Assembly: GCA_963738835.1 (NCBI GenBank)
Contig: CAVTYH010000007.1
Span: forward strand, 194,881 to 258,880
Length of the DNA stretch: 64,000 nt
Reading direction: 5' to 3'
Source: CAVTYH01 sp963738835
Lineage (GTDB): Bacteria > Planctomycetota > Planctomycetia > Pirellulales > JADZDJ01
In this document: piece by piece, positions 26,892 to 35,530 of the stretch
How positions within the stretch are numbered: position 1 is the stretch's first letter
Layout: every line of letters starts with the position of its first letter
Translations under genes and position numbers: made by a program
Notes under the pieces: generated by a model
What the model was told of the DNA's origin: nothing
Database searches by the model: none
The model's input: the letters and a program-made list of their open reading frames with translations, nothing else

Positions 26892-27287
26892 TTAGCCGGC
26901 CGTCGCTTTCAGCTCCGCCAGATGTTGTGCCGTGCCGACCAGTCGGTCCCAGTTGGCAGTGATGTATTCCGGCGGGCCGCCGATTTGGGCCACCACTTGC
27001 GCCACCTGTTCGGTGGGGACCATTTCGATGGCGTCCCAGGGGCAAACTTTGAGATCGTACGGATTCGATTTCTTGCCCGGAATGTGCACGCACACTTCGC
27101 AGCCCACGCAGCGTTCCAGATCAATTTCGCAAAAGCTTTGCAGATTCTGGAACTGGTCGTACTGCTGAATCTTTACGATGCAATCGACCGGGCAGACCTC
27201 CAAACAAGCCTCACACCCGGTGCAATTGTCGGCATTGATAACTGCCAATTCCTTCGGCAGCTTTTTTCTCGGCCCTTGTTTCGCCAT
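26892..27287 (-). CDS. Two-cluster 4Fe-4S ferredoxin
   Basis: 131 residues, intact. Two cluster motifs: CTGCEACLEVCPVDC and CVGCEVCVHIPGKKSNPYDL followed by KVCPWDAIEM. The second has an enlarged loop between the third and fourth ligands. The C-terminal 30 residues form a helix-rich tail. Soluble electron carrier; the partner is not indicated by neighbours. It reads away from uvrA's 3' end, with a repeat-bearing gap upstream. Confidence 0.85.
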   Translation of the reverse strand: MAKQGPRKKLPKELAVINADNCTGCEACLEVCPVDCIVKIQQYDQFQNLQSFCEIDLERCVGCEVCVHIPGKKSNPYDLKVCPWDAIEMVPTEQVAQVVAQIGGPPEYITANWDRLVGTAQHLAELKATAG

Positions 27288-27537
27288 AGTTGCAACCGCC
27301 GTCGCGGTAAATCGCTCGATGAACGAATTAAACGAACGTCTACAAGCCTATTCGACGCAATACTTTCGACACTGTAATCATAGAAACAAATCGACCACGG
27401 GCCAACCGCCACTTCGACGATTTTTGATCTTCAAATCGCCAATTTCGGGCACCTCACTCTTTCATAAAGCCGGCTTTACCACTCGTAGTCGATTGCCGAC
27501 CGTCACGCGCACCGCCGATGTCATCGGCGGCTTTATG

Positions 27538-27580
27538 CCACCCCTTCACCTCTTCACCCGTTCACCCCTTCATCCTCAAG
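27538..27580. repeat. TTCACCC low-complexity repeat after uvrA
   Basis: Array of CCCCTTCACC, TTCACCCG, TTCACCCC units, overlapping the uvrA stop. It is the reverse complement of the GGGTGAA array inside uvrA near 29127-29162. The rest of the 27288-27575 gap upstream of the ferredoxin gene shows nothing else. Confidence 0.55.
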
Positions 27581-27812
27581 CCGTCGCTTCTTGAATCTGC
27601 CGCGCAAGCGCCGCCGCCAGATGCCGCCCCGTGGCCGATGGTTTGCACCGGGCCACCAATTCCGGCGGGCCTTGCACGACGATCTGGCCACCCTCGTCGG
27701 CGGCTCCCGGCCCCAAATCGATAATCCAATCAGCGGCTTTCATCACTTGTAAATTGTGCTCGACAACAATCAGCGAATGGCCAACCGCCAAGAGCGCCAT
27801 CGAAACAATCAA
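27576..27812 (-). CDS. uvrA: UvrA, C-terminal end (frameshifted)
   Basis: Last 75 or so residues of UvrA: LLAVGHSLIVVEHNLQVMKA then ADWIIDLGPGAADEGGQIVV, the usual H-loop and D-loop region of the second ATPase module. One extra base near 27805 separates it from the main reading frame. Without this part the second nucleotide site would be incomplete. Confidence 0.8.
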   Translation of the reverse strand: MIVSMALLAVGHSLIVVEHNLQVMKAADWIIDLGPGAADEGGQIVVQGPPELVARCKPSATGRHLAAALARQIQEATA

Positions 27813-30792
27813 TCAACTGCACCACATCGGCGAAATGCAGACCGGTCGTCGGTTCGTCCAAAATGAATAGCGTGCGATTGCGTTTGGCGCCCGACATATA
27901 ACCGGCCAGTTTCAATCGCTGCGCCTCGCCGCCGGAAAGCGTGTTCGCCGGCTGGCCGAGCCGCAAATAATCCAAGCCGACGTCGATCAACTGCTTCAGC
28001 TTCGTCTGCACTTTCGGACAGCCGCGGAAAAATGTAAACGCTTCACGGACGGTCAGCTCCAGCACTTCGGAAATATCGCGGCCACGGTATTGAATTTTCA
28101 AAATCTCGGGCCGATAGCGGCGGCCTTGGCACTGGCTGCACTTCATGTACACGTCGGCCAAAAACTGCATGTCAATTTCAATGTACCCATCGCCGTTGCA
28201 CGCCGGGCAGCGGCCAACTTCGGCATTGAAACTGAAATAACTCGGTGTGTAATTCCGCGTGCGGGCTTCTAGGGTTTCGGCAAACACAGCGCGAATTTCG
28301 TCGAACGCTTTGATGTACGTGACCGGATTCGATCGCGGCGAGCGGCCAATCGGGCTTTGATCGACCAGCATCACTTCATTCACCTGGCCATCGCCGTAAA
28401 CATCGTCGTGATCGGCCGGCTTCGGCGCTTCCAAGCGCATTCGCCGCCGCAGCGCCGGATATAGCGTATCTTCGACCAGCGTGCTTTTACCCGAGCCGCT
28501 CACGCCTGTGACCAAACACAACACACCCAGCGGAAACTCGACCGTCACGTTTTTCAAATTGTTGCCGCGTGCGCCGGCCAGGCGAATCCAACCATGATCG
28601 GCCCGCCGCCGCTGTGTCACCGGGCTGACTCCGCGGCGGCCCGCCAGAAAATCGCCGGTCACACTTTTCAGGCAAAGTTCCATTTCCGCTGGCGTGCCTT
28701 GAAACACCACTTTGCCGCCACGTTCGCCGGCGCCGGGACCGATTTCGATGACCTGATCGGCGGCGCGAATCATCGATTCTTCGTGCTCCACGACGCAGAC
28801 CGTGTTGCCGCGGTCGCGCAGCGAAAGCACGGCTCGATCTAACCGGTCGATATCGGCCGGATGCAAACCGACCGATGGCTCATCGAGCACGTACAGCATG
28901 TTCACCAAACTGGAGCCGAGTGCCGTGGTGAGCGAAACCCGTTGCGCTTCGCCACCGCTCAAAGTTCGCAGCGAGCGATCGAGTGTCAGGTAACCCAGTC
29001 CGACCGATTCGAGATAGCCGAGCCGCGACTGCACTTGATCGAGCATCATGCGACCGACGGCGCGTTCCCACTGCCTTAGCCCACTATCCGCTTGGGAGTG
29101 GGTTGGGGAGAGGGTGCCGGCCTGCGAATGAAGGGGTGAAGGGGTGAACGGGTGAAAGGGTGCGTCGGAATGGGGAGTGGGGAATGGGGAATGGGGAATG
29201 TCGGACACCGAATCCTCCGGATCCGCCTTCCGCCTTCCGCCTTCCGCCTTGGCAGCCCCCTCACCTCGCCGCGTCGAGTCGCCTGTGGCGACCTGCCCTC
29301 TCCCAAGGGGAGTGGGTTCTGCGGTCAGCTTGCGAAAAAATGCAATCGCATCGCGAATTTTTAGCGCACACACCTGGGCGATGTTCAGGCCGCCGATTTG
29401 CGTCGCCAAAGATTCCGGCCGTAGCCGTGTGCCGTTGCAGGCCGGGCACACGCTGTAACTGCGCCAGCGGCTGAGAAACACGCGCAGGTGCATTTTGTAT
29501 TTGCGTTTTTCGAGCCACGCAAAAAATCCGCGCAGGCCGCCGAAGTTGCGCTCCGGCACGCCTTCGCGGATCAGCACCTTTTGTTCTTCGGTCAAATTCT
29601 TGAACGGCACGTCGAGCGGAAGATGGTAATCGCCGGCCAGCGCGATCAGTTCATGCAGCTCATGCGAATACGCCGGCGTGTTCCACGGCGCAACAGCTCC
29701 CTCGCGCAGCGATTTCCGTGGATCGGGCACCACCAAATCCATGTCGATGTCGATCACATTACCAAACCCTTCGCACTCCGGGCACGCCCCGAGCGGACTG
29801 TTGAAGCTGTACAGTCGCGGTTCCGGAAGTGGATACGCATGGCCGCAGTGATCGCATGTCATCTGATCGCTGAACGCCAGTCGCTGCCAGGTGCGTCCAT
29901 CGAGTTGATATGGCGTTCCGCACGATTGATTTTCGACCTGCGCCGGCTGCGGCGAATCGAGGAACACGACGGCGCGGCCGCTTCCTTTGGCGAACGCGGT
30001 TTCCACCGATTCGCGAATTCGTTGCACCGCGGCGCCGACGGTGAGGCGATCGAGGATGATGTAAAGTGATTGGCTCGTCGGCAGCGGCTCTTCATCCAAA
30101 TTAACCATCCGCTCGCCAGCCACTACCCGCACGTAACCCTGTGCTTTAAGTTTGGTCGCAGTCTGCTCCCTCTCCTCGGGGAGAGGGTTGGGGTGAGGGG
30201 GTTCGGGCTGCAAGCTAGAATCATCGGCAGCACTGCTGGACAAGCCAGCAGTGGCACCCAAAGAATTCTCTCTCTCCTCGGGGAGAGGGCTGGGGTGAGG
30301 GGACTGCATTGTACTTGGCCCACCGCGTTCAAACCCCACCAAAAACCGCGTCTCCTCCGGCAACTTCGTCAGCGCTTCGGCCGCCGATTGCGGCGACTCG
30401 CGCCGCACTTCATGCCCGCAGGTCTGGCAAATCACGCGGCCGATTTTCGCGAACAAGAGCCGCAGATAATCGTTTGTCTCGGTCGTCGTGCCCACCGTGC
30501 TGCGGCTTGAGCGGTTGTTCGATTTGTGCGTCACCGCCACCGCCGGCGGAATGCCGGTAATTCGCTCCGCCGCCGGTCGCTCTAGCCGCTGTAAAAACTG
30601 ACGCGTGTAGGCCGAAAAAGTTTCGATATACCGCCGCTGTCCCTCGGCATATAGTGTGTCGAGCGCCAGGCTGGTCTTGCCGCTGCCGCTCAGGCCGCAG
30701 AAAACAATCAGCTTGCGGTGCGGGATGTCGAGATCAACCCCCTTGAGGTTGTGGACCTCGACCCCGCGCAGAGATATGACGCCTTTTGTCAC
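27730..30792 (-). CDS. uvrA: Excinuclease ABC subunit A (main part, frameshifted near the 3' end)
   Basis: DNA-damage recognition ATPase of nucleotide excision repair. GTG start with an AGGAG ten bases upstream. Walker A of module one is GLSGSGKTSLALDTL; zinc modules CDHCGHAY...CPECEG and CPACNGTRL follow; signature LRTLSGGEAQRVSL; Walker B YVLDEPSVGLHP. Module two has GVSGSGKSTLVEDTL, CPACNGDGYIE...CSQCQG, NTLSGGEAQRLKL and FILDEPTTGLHF. The conserved sequence leaves this frame near 27805. The protein is about 1070 residues when joined, longer than typical UvrA, because two stretches (about residues 155-215 and 485-575) are translations of dispersed repeats inserted in frame. Confidence 0.92.
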   Translation of the reverse strand: MTKGVISLRGVEVHNLKGVDLDIPHRKLIVFCGLSGSGKTSLALDTLYAEGQRRYIETFSAYTRQFLQRLERPAAERITGIPPAVAVTHKSNNRSSRSTVGTTTETNDYLRLLFAKIGRVICQTCGHEVRRESPQSAAEALTKLPEETRFLVGFERGGPSTMQSPHPSPLPEERENSLGATAGLSSSAADDSSLQPEPPHPNPLPEEREQTATKLKAQGYVRVVAGERMVNLDEEPLPTSQSLYIILDRLTVGAAVQRIRESVETAFAKGSGRAVVFLDSPQPAQVENQSCGTPYQLDGRTWQRLAFSDQMTCDHCGHAYPLPEPRLYSFNSPLGACPECEGFGNVIDIDMDLVVPDPRKSLREGAVAPWNTPAYSHELHELIALAGDYHLPLDVPFKNLTEEQKVLIREGVPERNFGGLRGFFAWLEKRKYKMHLRVFLSRWRSYSVCPACNGTRLRPESLATQIGGLNIAQVCALKIRDAIAFFRKLTAEPTPLGRGQVATGDSTRRGEGAAKAEGGRRKADPEDSVSDIPHSPFPTPHSDAPFHPFTPSPLHSQAGTLSPTHSQADSGLRQWERAVGRMMLDQVQSRLGYLESVGLGYLTLDRSLRTLSGGEAQRVSLTTALGSSLVNMLYVLDEPSVGLHPADIDRLDRAVLSLRDRGNTVCVVEHEESMIRAADQVIEIGPGAGERGGKVVFQGTPAEMELCLKSVTGDFLAGRRGVSPVTQRRRADHGWIRLAGARGNNLKNVTVEFPLGVLCLVTGVSGSGKSTLVEDTLYPALRRRMRLEAPKPADHDDVYGDGQVNEVMLVDQSPIGRSPRSNPVTYIKAFDEIRAVFAETLEARTRNYTPSYFSFNAEVGRCPACNGDGYIEIDMQFLADVYMKCSQCQGRRYRPEILKIQYRGRDISEVLELTVREAFTFFRGCPKVQTKLKQLIDVGLDYLRLGQPANTLSGGEAQRLKLAGYMSGAKRNRTLFILDEPTTGLHFADVVQLIDCFDGALGGWPFADCCRAQFTSDESR
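29075..29330. repeat. Composite repeat block inserted in frame in uvrA
   Basis: A patchwork of low-complexity units: GGGTGAA-type units at 29127-29162, GGGGAATG units at 29168-29200, CCGCCTT units at 29222-29251, and a CCCTCTCCC/GGGGAG palindrome near 29294-29313. It encodes about 85 residues with no counterpart in UvrA, between the CPACNGTRL zinc module and the first signature motif, yet keeps the frame open. Confidence 0.7.
30162..30312. repeat. Two palindromic CCCTCTCC repeats inserted in frame in uvrA
   Basis: Two near-identical copies (30165-30201 and 30267-30301) each made of CCTCTCCTCGGGGAGAGG plus a trailing GGGGTGAGGG, about 100 bases apart. They add about 50 residues (including PHPSPLPEERE and PHPNPLPEERE) to the first insertion region of UvrA without breaking the frame. 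Confidence 0.75.
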
Positions 30793-30822
30793 CTTGATTC
30801 ACTCCTGTTGGCTCCGGACAGA

Positions 30823-32211
30823 ATGAGCCAAACTGTTATGATACTCCGGCGGCACGCAGCAGGAAATGACGTGCAACTACGCGGACAAAAAGTGACGATT
30901 CTCGGCCTCGGCCGTCACGGGGGTGGAGTGGCGGCAGCGCGGTATTGCGCACAGGCCGGGGCGATCGTGACGGTGACGGATTTGACTGCTGAAAAATTGC
31001 TGGCCGAATCACTGGCACAGCTTCACGATGTGCCGATTGCGAAATTCACATTGGGCCAGCACTGCGACGACGGTTTTCGCGCTGCCGATCTTGTTGTCGT
31101 AAATCCGGCGGTTCGTCCTGGTAATAGTTTTGTCGAAATCGCTCGGCAGGCAGGAACCAAGATTTCATCGGAAATCGAATTGTTTCTCGATGCCTGCCCG
31201 GCGAGGGTCATCGGCGTTACCGGCACCGTCGGCAAATCGACGACCGCGGCAATGTTGGCCGCCATTCTGCGAACCGCCGGCCGCCGCACTTGGCTGGGTG
31301 GCAACATCGGCCACAGTCTACTTGGCGATTTACCACAGATGCAGCCCGAGGACATTGTCGTCCTGGAACTTAGCAGCTTTCAGTTGCACTGGTTGAGCAA
31401 CGAAGCCCGTTGGCCGCACGGCGCCATCGTCACCAATTGCTCGCCCAACCATCTCGATTGGCACGGTTCCTGGGAACATTATGTGACCTCCAAACAACGG
31501 CTGCTTCAATCCACCCTCTCCCCTGGCGGGAGAGGGCAGGGTGACGGGGCAGGAAACGTGCCATTCGTCGTGTTAAACACCAGAGATCGAGAGGTTGGCG
31601 ATTGGCGAACGCTGACCGGGCAGCGCTGCGTGTCTCCTTGGGATTTCACCAAACTCCCGCCACTCAAATTGCCCGGTCAACATAACCGCACAAATGCCTC
31701 TTGTGCCGCCGCTGCTGCAAGTGAGTGTGGAGTCCATGAAGCAATCATCGACCGCTCGCTCGCCGACTTCGCTGGACTATCGCATCGCTTGCAGCTCGTC
31801 GCCGAAATCGCCGGTCGTCGGTTCTACAACGATTCCAAATCGACTTCTCACACCGCCACAATTGCCGCTTTGAAAGCGATGGATCGCCCAATCTGGCTCT
31901 TGCTCGGCGGTGCGGATGCTCAAGCCGACTTCACCCAATTGGCCGACAACGTCGGACGCTTGGCCCAAGGCGCAGTAGTCTTCGGCGCCGTGGCCGACAA
32001 ACTTCAAATTGCCATCCGCAATTGCGATCCAGATTTCCGCTGCTTACGCGCGGCAACCCTGCAAGCAGCTCTCGCCGCGTGCATTGAAGAATCCAAACCC
32101 GGCGACACAATTCTGCTCTCCCCCGCCTGCCCCAGCACCGATCAGTTCCGCGATTTCACTCACCGCGGCGAAGAATTCACACGGCTTGTCCGCGAACTGC
32201 AAGTCGATTAA
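30823..32211 (+). CDS. murD: UDP-N-acetylmuramoylalanine--D-glutamate ligase
   Basis: 462 residues. Mur-ligase with the Rossmann start QKVTILGLGRHGGGVAAAR, ATP loop GVTGTVGKSTTAAMLAAIL, the catalytic-lysine region TNCSPNHLDWHGSWEHYVTSK, and C-terminal motif FYNDSKSTSHTATIAAL. It adds D-glutamate to UMA in peptidoglycan precursor synthesis in the cytoplasm, consistent with planctomycetes having peptidoglycan. The ATG at 30823 leaves 30 bases to the divergent uvrA start. A short repeat is inserted in frame after SKQRLLQ. It stands outside a dcw-type cluster. Confidence 0.9.
   Translation: MSQTVMILRRHAAGNDVQLRGQKVTILGLGRHGGGVAAARYCAQAGAIVTVTDLTAEKLLAESLAQLHDVPIAKFTLGQHCDDGFRAADLVVVNPAVRPGNSFVEIARQAGTKISSEIELFLDACPARVIGVTGTVGKSTTAAMLAAILRTAGRRTWLGGNIGHSLLGDLPQMQPEDIVVLELSSFQLHWLSNEARWPHGAIVTNCSPNHLDWHGSWEHYVTSKQRLLQSTLSPGGRGQGDGAGNVPFVVLNTRDREVGDWRTLTGQRCVSPWDFTKLPPLKLPGQHNRTNASCAAAAASECGVHEAIIDRSLADFAGLSHRLQLVAEIAGRRFYNDSKSTSHTATIAALKAMDRPIWLLLGGADAQADFTQLADNVGRLAQGAVVFGAVADKLQIAIRNCDPDFRCLRAATLQAALAACIEESKPGDTILLSPACPSTDQFRDFTHRGEEFTRLVRELQVD
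31512..31550. repeat. Palindromic CCCTCTCCC repeat inserted in frame in murD
   Basis: CCCTCTCCCCTGGCGGGAGAGGG-type palindrome (31514-31536) plus the trailing GGGTGACGGGG. It encodes STLSPGGRGQGDGAG, which interrupts MurD just after the lysine-containing SKQRLL segment. Same family as the copies in uvrA. Confidence 0.75.
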
Positions 32212-32302
32212 CCACCGGGTCACGAAGGCACGGAGCAGCAATTTGATTGTAGATTCAGGCAATTCTATGCGGTTTTTTCCGTGCTTCCATGTCTCTGTGG
32301 TA
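32211..32302. repeat. Imperfect inverted repeat downstream of murD
   Basis: Arms at 32211-32234 (starting ACCACCGGGTCACGAAGGCA) and 32278-32302 (ending GTCTCTGTGGT) pair at about 18 of 24 positions around a 43-base AT-richer centre. This ACCACAGAGACACGG-like element type is often scattered in bacterial genomes. It could also act as a terminator for murD. Confidence 0.5.
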
Positions 32303-32394
32303 AAATTTGCCTCTCACAATTTCCGTCGGCTACAATCTCAATTCACAACGCGCTCACCATCCAAATTCAAAGACCTTAACCTGGAGTCCCTGCG

Positions 32395-32844
32395 ATGAAA
32401 ACGCAACTCGCCGCTGTGTTCACCGTCTTGCTCGTCGCCACGCAACTGTTCGCCGCCGGCGAAGACGATTTCTACAAGCTCGGACCAGATTCGCTGGAGC
32501 AAGAAGGTGTGCCACATGGCAAGCTCGTCGGGCCGCTCACGTTGAAGTGCGAAATTTATCCTGGCACGCAACACACGTACTGGGTTTATGTGCCGGCGCA
32601 GTACGATCCCGCCAAGCCCACGCCGCTGATGATCTTTAACGACGGCCAGGCGATGATCGACATGAAAGGGAGCGTACGGGCACCAAATGTTTTCGATAAT
32701 TTGATTCATCGTCGCGAAATTCCGGTGATGCTTGGTGTGTTCATCAATCCCGGGCGGACTCCAGAGCAGCCAGAACCGACGCCGCGCAGACTGGGGCGAT
32801 CGCAACACCAACCGGCCTGCCGAATACAACTCGCTCAACGATAA
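32395..32844 (+). CDS. Secreted esterase-like alpha/beta hydrolase, N-terminal part (frameshifted)
   Basis: Signal peptide (LAAVFTVLLVATQLFAAG) followed by the family pattern of enterochelin-esterase-like hydrolases: YPGTQHTYWVYVPAQYDPAK, PLMIFNDGQAMI, VMLGVFINPGRTPEQ. The reading is lost near 32790, where one extra C intervenes; ADWGDRNTNRPAEYNSLNDK is the continuation in the next entry. Confidence 0.75.
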   Translation: MKTQLAAVFTVLLVATQLFAAGEDDFYKLGPDSLEQEGVPHGKLVGPLTLKCEIYPGTQHTYWVYVPAQYDPAKPTPLMIFNDGQAMIDMKGSVRAPNVFDNLIHRREIPVMLGVFINPGRTPEQPEPTPRRLGRSQHQPACRIQLAQR

Positions 32845-33409
32845 GTACGCCCGCGTGATTTGCGACGAGCTGCTGCCGGTGCTGGCGAAAGATTACAATA
32901 TCTCACCCGATCCAGAGCAGCACGCCATTGCCGGTGCCAGCTCCGGCGGCATCGCAGCCTTCACCGTAGCCTGGGAGCGGCCGCAGCAATTTCACAAAGT
33001 GATTACCGTCGTTGGCAGCTTCGTCGACTTGCGCGGGCCCGGCAGCGGCAGCGCCTATGCCGACAAAGTCTTAGCCGCCGATAAAAAACCGATCCGCATC
33101 TTCCTGCAAGACGGCCGCAACGACAACCGCGGCACGGGCCGCGGCGGCGCCTACAACCAGAACCGCGATTGGTTTTATCAGAACGTGCGATTGGCAGAAG
33201 CACTGACGAAAAAAGGCTATGACGTGAACTATGCCTGGGGCATCGGCCTGCACGGCCAGAAACAAGGGGGCGCCATTCTGCCCGAAATGATGCGCTGGCT
33301 GTGGCGCGATCAAAGCGTTTCGACCGATCCGAACGACTCAGTGGAGCGTTCTTTTCGCGCGGCCGCGAAGACCGATGATGCCGTGCCGGAAGCTGCAACG
33401 CCGAAATAG
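32732..33409 (+). CDS. Secreted esterase-like alpha/beta hydrolase, C-terminal part (frameshifted)
   Basis: Real sequence starts at ADWGDRNTN near 32795. The nucleophile elbow is AIAGASSGGIAAF (GxSxG), later come the Asp region IRIFLQDGRNDNRG and the His GIGLHGQKQGG, completing a plausible Ser-Asp-His triad. Joined, about 337 residues. Similar planctomycete proteins are annotated as enterochelin or xylan-type esterases; the substrate is unknown. Confidence 0.75.
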   Translation: MVCSSIPGGLQSSQNRRRADWGDRNTNRPAEYNSLNDKYARVICDELLPVLAKDYNISPDPEQHAIAGASSGGIAAFTVAWERPQQFHKVITVVGSFVDLRGPGSGSAYADKVLAADKKPIRIFLQDGRNDNRGTGRGGAYNQNRDWFYQNVRLAEALTKKGYDVNYAWGIGLHGQKQGGAILPEMMRWLWRDQSVSTDPNDSVERSFRAAAKTDDAVPEAATPK

Positions 33410-33448
33410 CGTTTGGTTGGATCCCAAACGCCACGAGAATCGATCGCA

Positions 33449-34435
33449 ATGTATCTCCGATTCACTATCCGCAATTTGCAGGGGTTACTGGCAGCATGCC
33501 TGTCGTGCTGTTTTATCAATCTCGCAATTGCTGCCGAAGAATTCATTCCTCCCAGCAGCAATGCCGTCATCCGCGCTCCGGCGGGGCCGTCGGAAATTGT
33601 GATCACCACGACCGATCGTCTGGCCGGCGCCATTCACTCGCTGCGGTGGAATGGCCAAGAGTTTATCGACAGCGCCGATCATGGCCGGCAACTGCAATCG
33701 GCCGCGAGTTTCGACTGCTCGCTGCCGCAGAAGTTTTGGGCGGAGTGTTTTAACCCCACCGAGGCCGGTTCCCGCGACGATGGGGCCGGCAGCTCCTCGA
33801 CTAGCAGACTGCTGCAAATTCATGTCGACGGTGCGGAGTTGGAAACGACCACACAAATGGCATTCTGGTTGCGACCGGGCGAAAAATCGGAAGGCCGGGT
33901 GGCGCTCAATGGCAAGGCGCTCTCCGATCACCTGGTTCATAAACGGGTTCACATTGGCTACAAAAATCTCCCGCACGCCATCGAGTACGACGTCGTGTTC
34001 ACCGTGCCGCAGACAGAGCGGCACACGCTGGCACAGTTCGAAGTGCTGACCGGCTACATGCCGCCGGCATTCAGCCGCTTCTGGACATTCCATCCTGCCA
34101 CCGGCGAATTAAAACCGCTGAGCGGTGGCCCCGGCGAGCAAGAATATCCGGTCGTCGTTTCCACCGCCGAGGGCTCGCATGCGATGGGCGTTTTCTTTCC
34201 CAATCCCGGGCCGAAGCCGTCCGCCGGCGCCACCGTCGCTGTTGACCCCATCAAATACGGCCGGTTCACCTTTCCGGCACAGCATGTCAACAAATGGAAC
34301 TGTGTCAGCCGTCTGCGGTCTGCCGCTGGAATTCCTCCCGGAGATTATCGCTTCCACCTCTTTGTGGCCGTCGGCACGCTGGACGATGTGAAAGCAACGC
34401 TGACGGCGCTCGTCAATGCGTTTCCTCGTTCCTGA
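33449..34435 (+). CDS. Secreted protein of unknown function
   Basis: 328 residues, intact, with signal peptide (LLAACLSCCFINLAIAA). The rest is beta-rich (RLAGAIHSLRWNGQEFIDSA, VHIGYKNLPHAIEYDVVFTV) in the manner of a sugar-mutarotase-like beta sandwich, but no catalytic motif can be pinned down. It follows the esterase by 39 bases on the same strand and may share its transcript. Confidence 0.65.
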   Translation: MYLRFTIRNLQGLLAACLSCCFINLAIAAEEFIPPSSNAVIRAPAGPSEIVITTTDRLAGAIHSLRWNGQEFIDSADHGRQLQSAASFDCSLPQKFWAECFNPTEAGSRDDGAGSSSTSRLLQIHVDGAELETTTQMAFWLRPGEKSEGRVALNGKALSDHLVHKRVHIGYKNLPHAIEYDVVFTVPQTERHTLAQFEVLTGYMPPAFSRFWTFHPATGELKPLSGGPGEQEYPVVVSTAEGSHAMGVFFPNPGPKPSAGATVAVDPIKYGRFTFPAQHVNKWNCVSRLRSAAGIPPGDYRFHLFVAVGTLDDVKATLTALVNAFPRS

Positions 34436-34456
34436 TGAACAGGAGTCCCTCATGCG

Positions 34457-35188
34457 CTACTGCGGCGCTGACTCAAGCAGCTTGCTAATTCCGCGCAAGT
34501 GCTCTTCGTGCCAGGACGAGAGGCCGGCGTTGTGGGAGAACTTGGGCCAGTTGTGGCCGTAACGACGCATCTCATCAATCGCCTGATCGACCGGCCAGTG
34601 CTGATACTTCAAACGCAGGTAGGCCGCCACGATGCCGGTGCGGTCGTGCCCGGCAGAGCAGTGGAAGACGACGCCGCCGTCTGCTGCGCAGGTGAAAATG
34701 TCGTTGGCCAGCGAGTCGAGCAGCTTCAAAACTTCCTGATCTGATAGCTCTTCGAGCGAGTCCTTGCCCGAGTTCGCCAACGGGCGCGAAATGTAACGCA
34801 GCCCGATCTGTTGGGCCGCCGACTTTTCCAGCGTCATCACCGCTTTGGTTCGCTTCGCCTTCAGCTCGCTAACTTCGACCTCTCTGGAGCTTGGCGCAGC
34901 CGGATTCTCCAGGGAAATGATGGTTCGGATGCCCAAATCGTAAAAGCCCTCAGGCGGGCCTTGGCTTCGTCCAGCGAGGGTTCGTTGATGGCGGCATCGT
35001 CGATCAGGTCTTTCACCGGCGAAGCACAACGAAAAATGTTGGTGCGACCATTGATCAACCCCAGCGAGTGAAAGTCCTTGATGACGTTGTCTTCCGAGGG
35101 AACTTGCTCGCCGACGGCGGAAATTGCCGCGGGCAACAGTGCGCCCTTGGGCAATGCATCGTCCGCGGCCCGCAAAGGCGCTGGCCAT
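34457..35188 (-). CDS. Secreted tyrosine/dual-specificity phosphatase, catalytic part (frameshifted)
   Basis: Real sequence runs from about 34950 (EGFYDLGIRTIISLENP) to the stop. The phosphatase signature VFHCSAGHDRTGIVAAYLRL (HCx5R) has the nucleophile Cys and the phosphate-binding Arg. It is preceded by GIRTIISL, as in dual-specificity and bacterial exported phosphatases. The upstream part of this open frame (before about 34950) is out of register; the true N-terminus is at 34861-35250. Confidence 0.7.
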   Translation of the reverse strand: MASAFAGRGRCIAQGRTVARGNFRRRRASSLGRQRHQGLSLAGVDQWSHQHFSLCFAGERPDRRCRHQRTLAGRSQGPPEGFYDLGIRTIISLENPAAPSSREVEVSELKAKRTKAVMTLEKSAAQQIGLRYISRPLANSGKDSLEELSDQEVLKLLDSLANDIFTCAADGGVVFHCSAGHDRTGIVAAYLRLKYQHWPVDQAIDEMRRYGHNWPKFSHNAGLSSWHEEHLRGISKLLESAPQ

Positions 35189-35250
35189 TTGTGGGCGATC
35201 AGCAATGCTGCGGTGAGCAACAGCAACCGCAATAAATTTCTTGTTCGCAT
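34861..35250 (-). CDS. Secreted tyrosine/dual-specificity phosphatase, N-terminal part (frameshifted)
   Basis: Signal peptide (LLRLLLLTAALLIAHKW) and the start of the phosphatase fold (LINGRTNIFRCASPVKDLID). One base is missing near 34950, after DEAKARL. Joined length is about 260 residues. Export suggests it acts on phosphoproteins or phosphorylated sugars or lipids outside the cytoplasm, which is unusual but seen in other bacteria. Confidence 0.65.
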   Translation of the reverse strand: MRTRNLLRLLLLTAALLIAHKWPAPLRAADDALPKGALLPAAISAVGEQVPSEDNVIKDFHSLGLINGRTNIFRCASPVKDLIDDAAINEPSLDEAKARLRAFTIWASEPSFPWRIRLRQAPERSKLAS

Positions 35251-35530
35251 TTCGCGCGTCCTTGTGGATAGTCCCGCACGAAAAATCGGGGAGCCATCAA
35301 AAGAATATCATCTCCGCGCGTCGCTCAAGCTTAAAGGGGGCGATAGTGATTCCCTTGCAAACGGGAAACACGAAACCGATGCGAAGCTAACCGAAGGCTA
35401 ATGCAGCTCAAACCAAACCTGCACGGTTTATCTTTACCTTATCTTTCCGCACGCGATGGACTGCCGCTGCGATTTGCGTATTTCACAGGGCGAGGACTTT
35501 GGATCCAGTTCAACTTCGAGGAGTACTTCT

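Noticed and set aside
29127..29251. Regularly repeated short units resembling a CRISPR array
   Set aside because: Units are 7-10 bases, adjacent, without unique spacers, and lie inside an open uvrA frame. No cas genes are present in the window.
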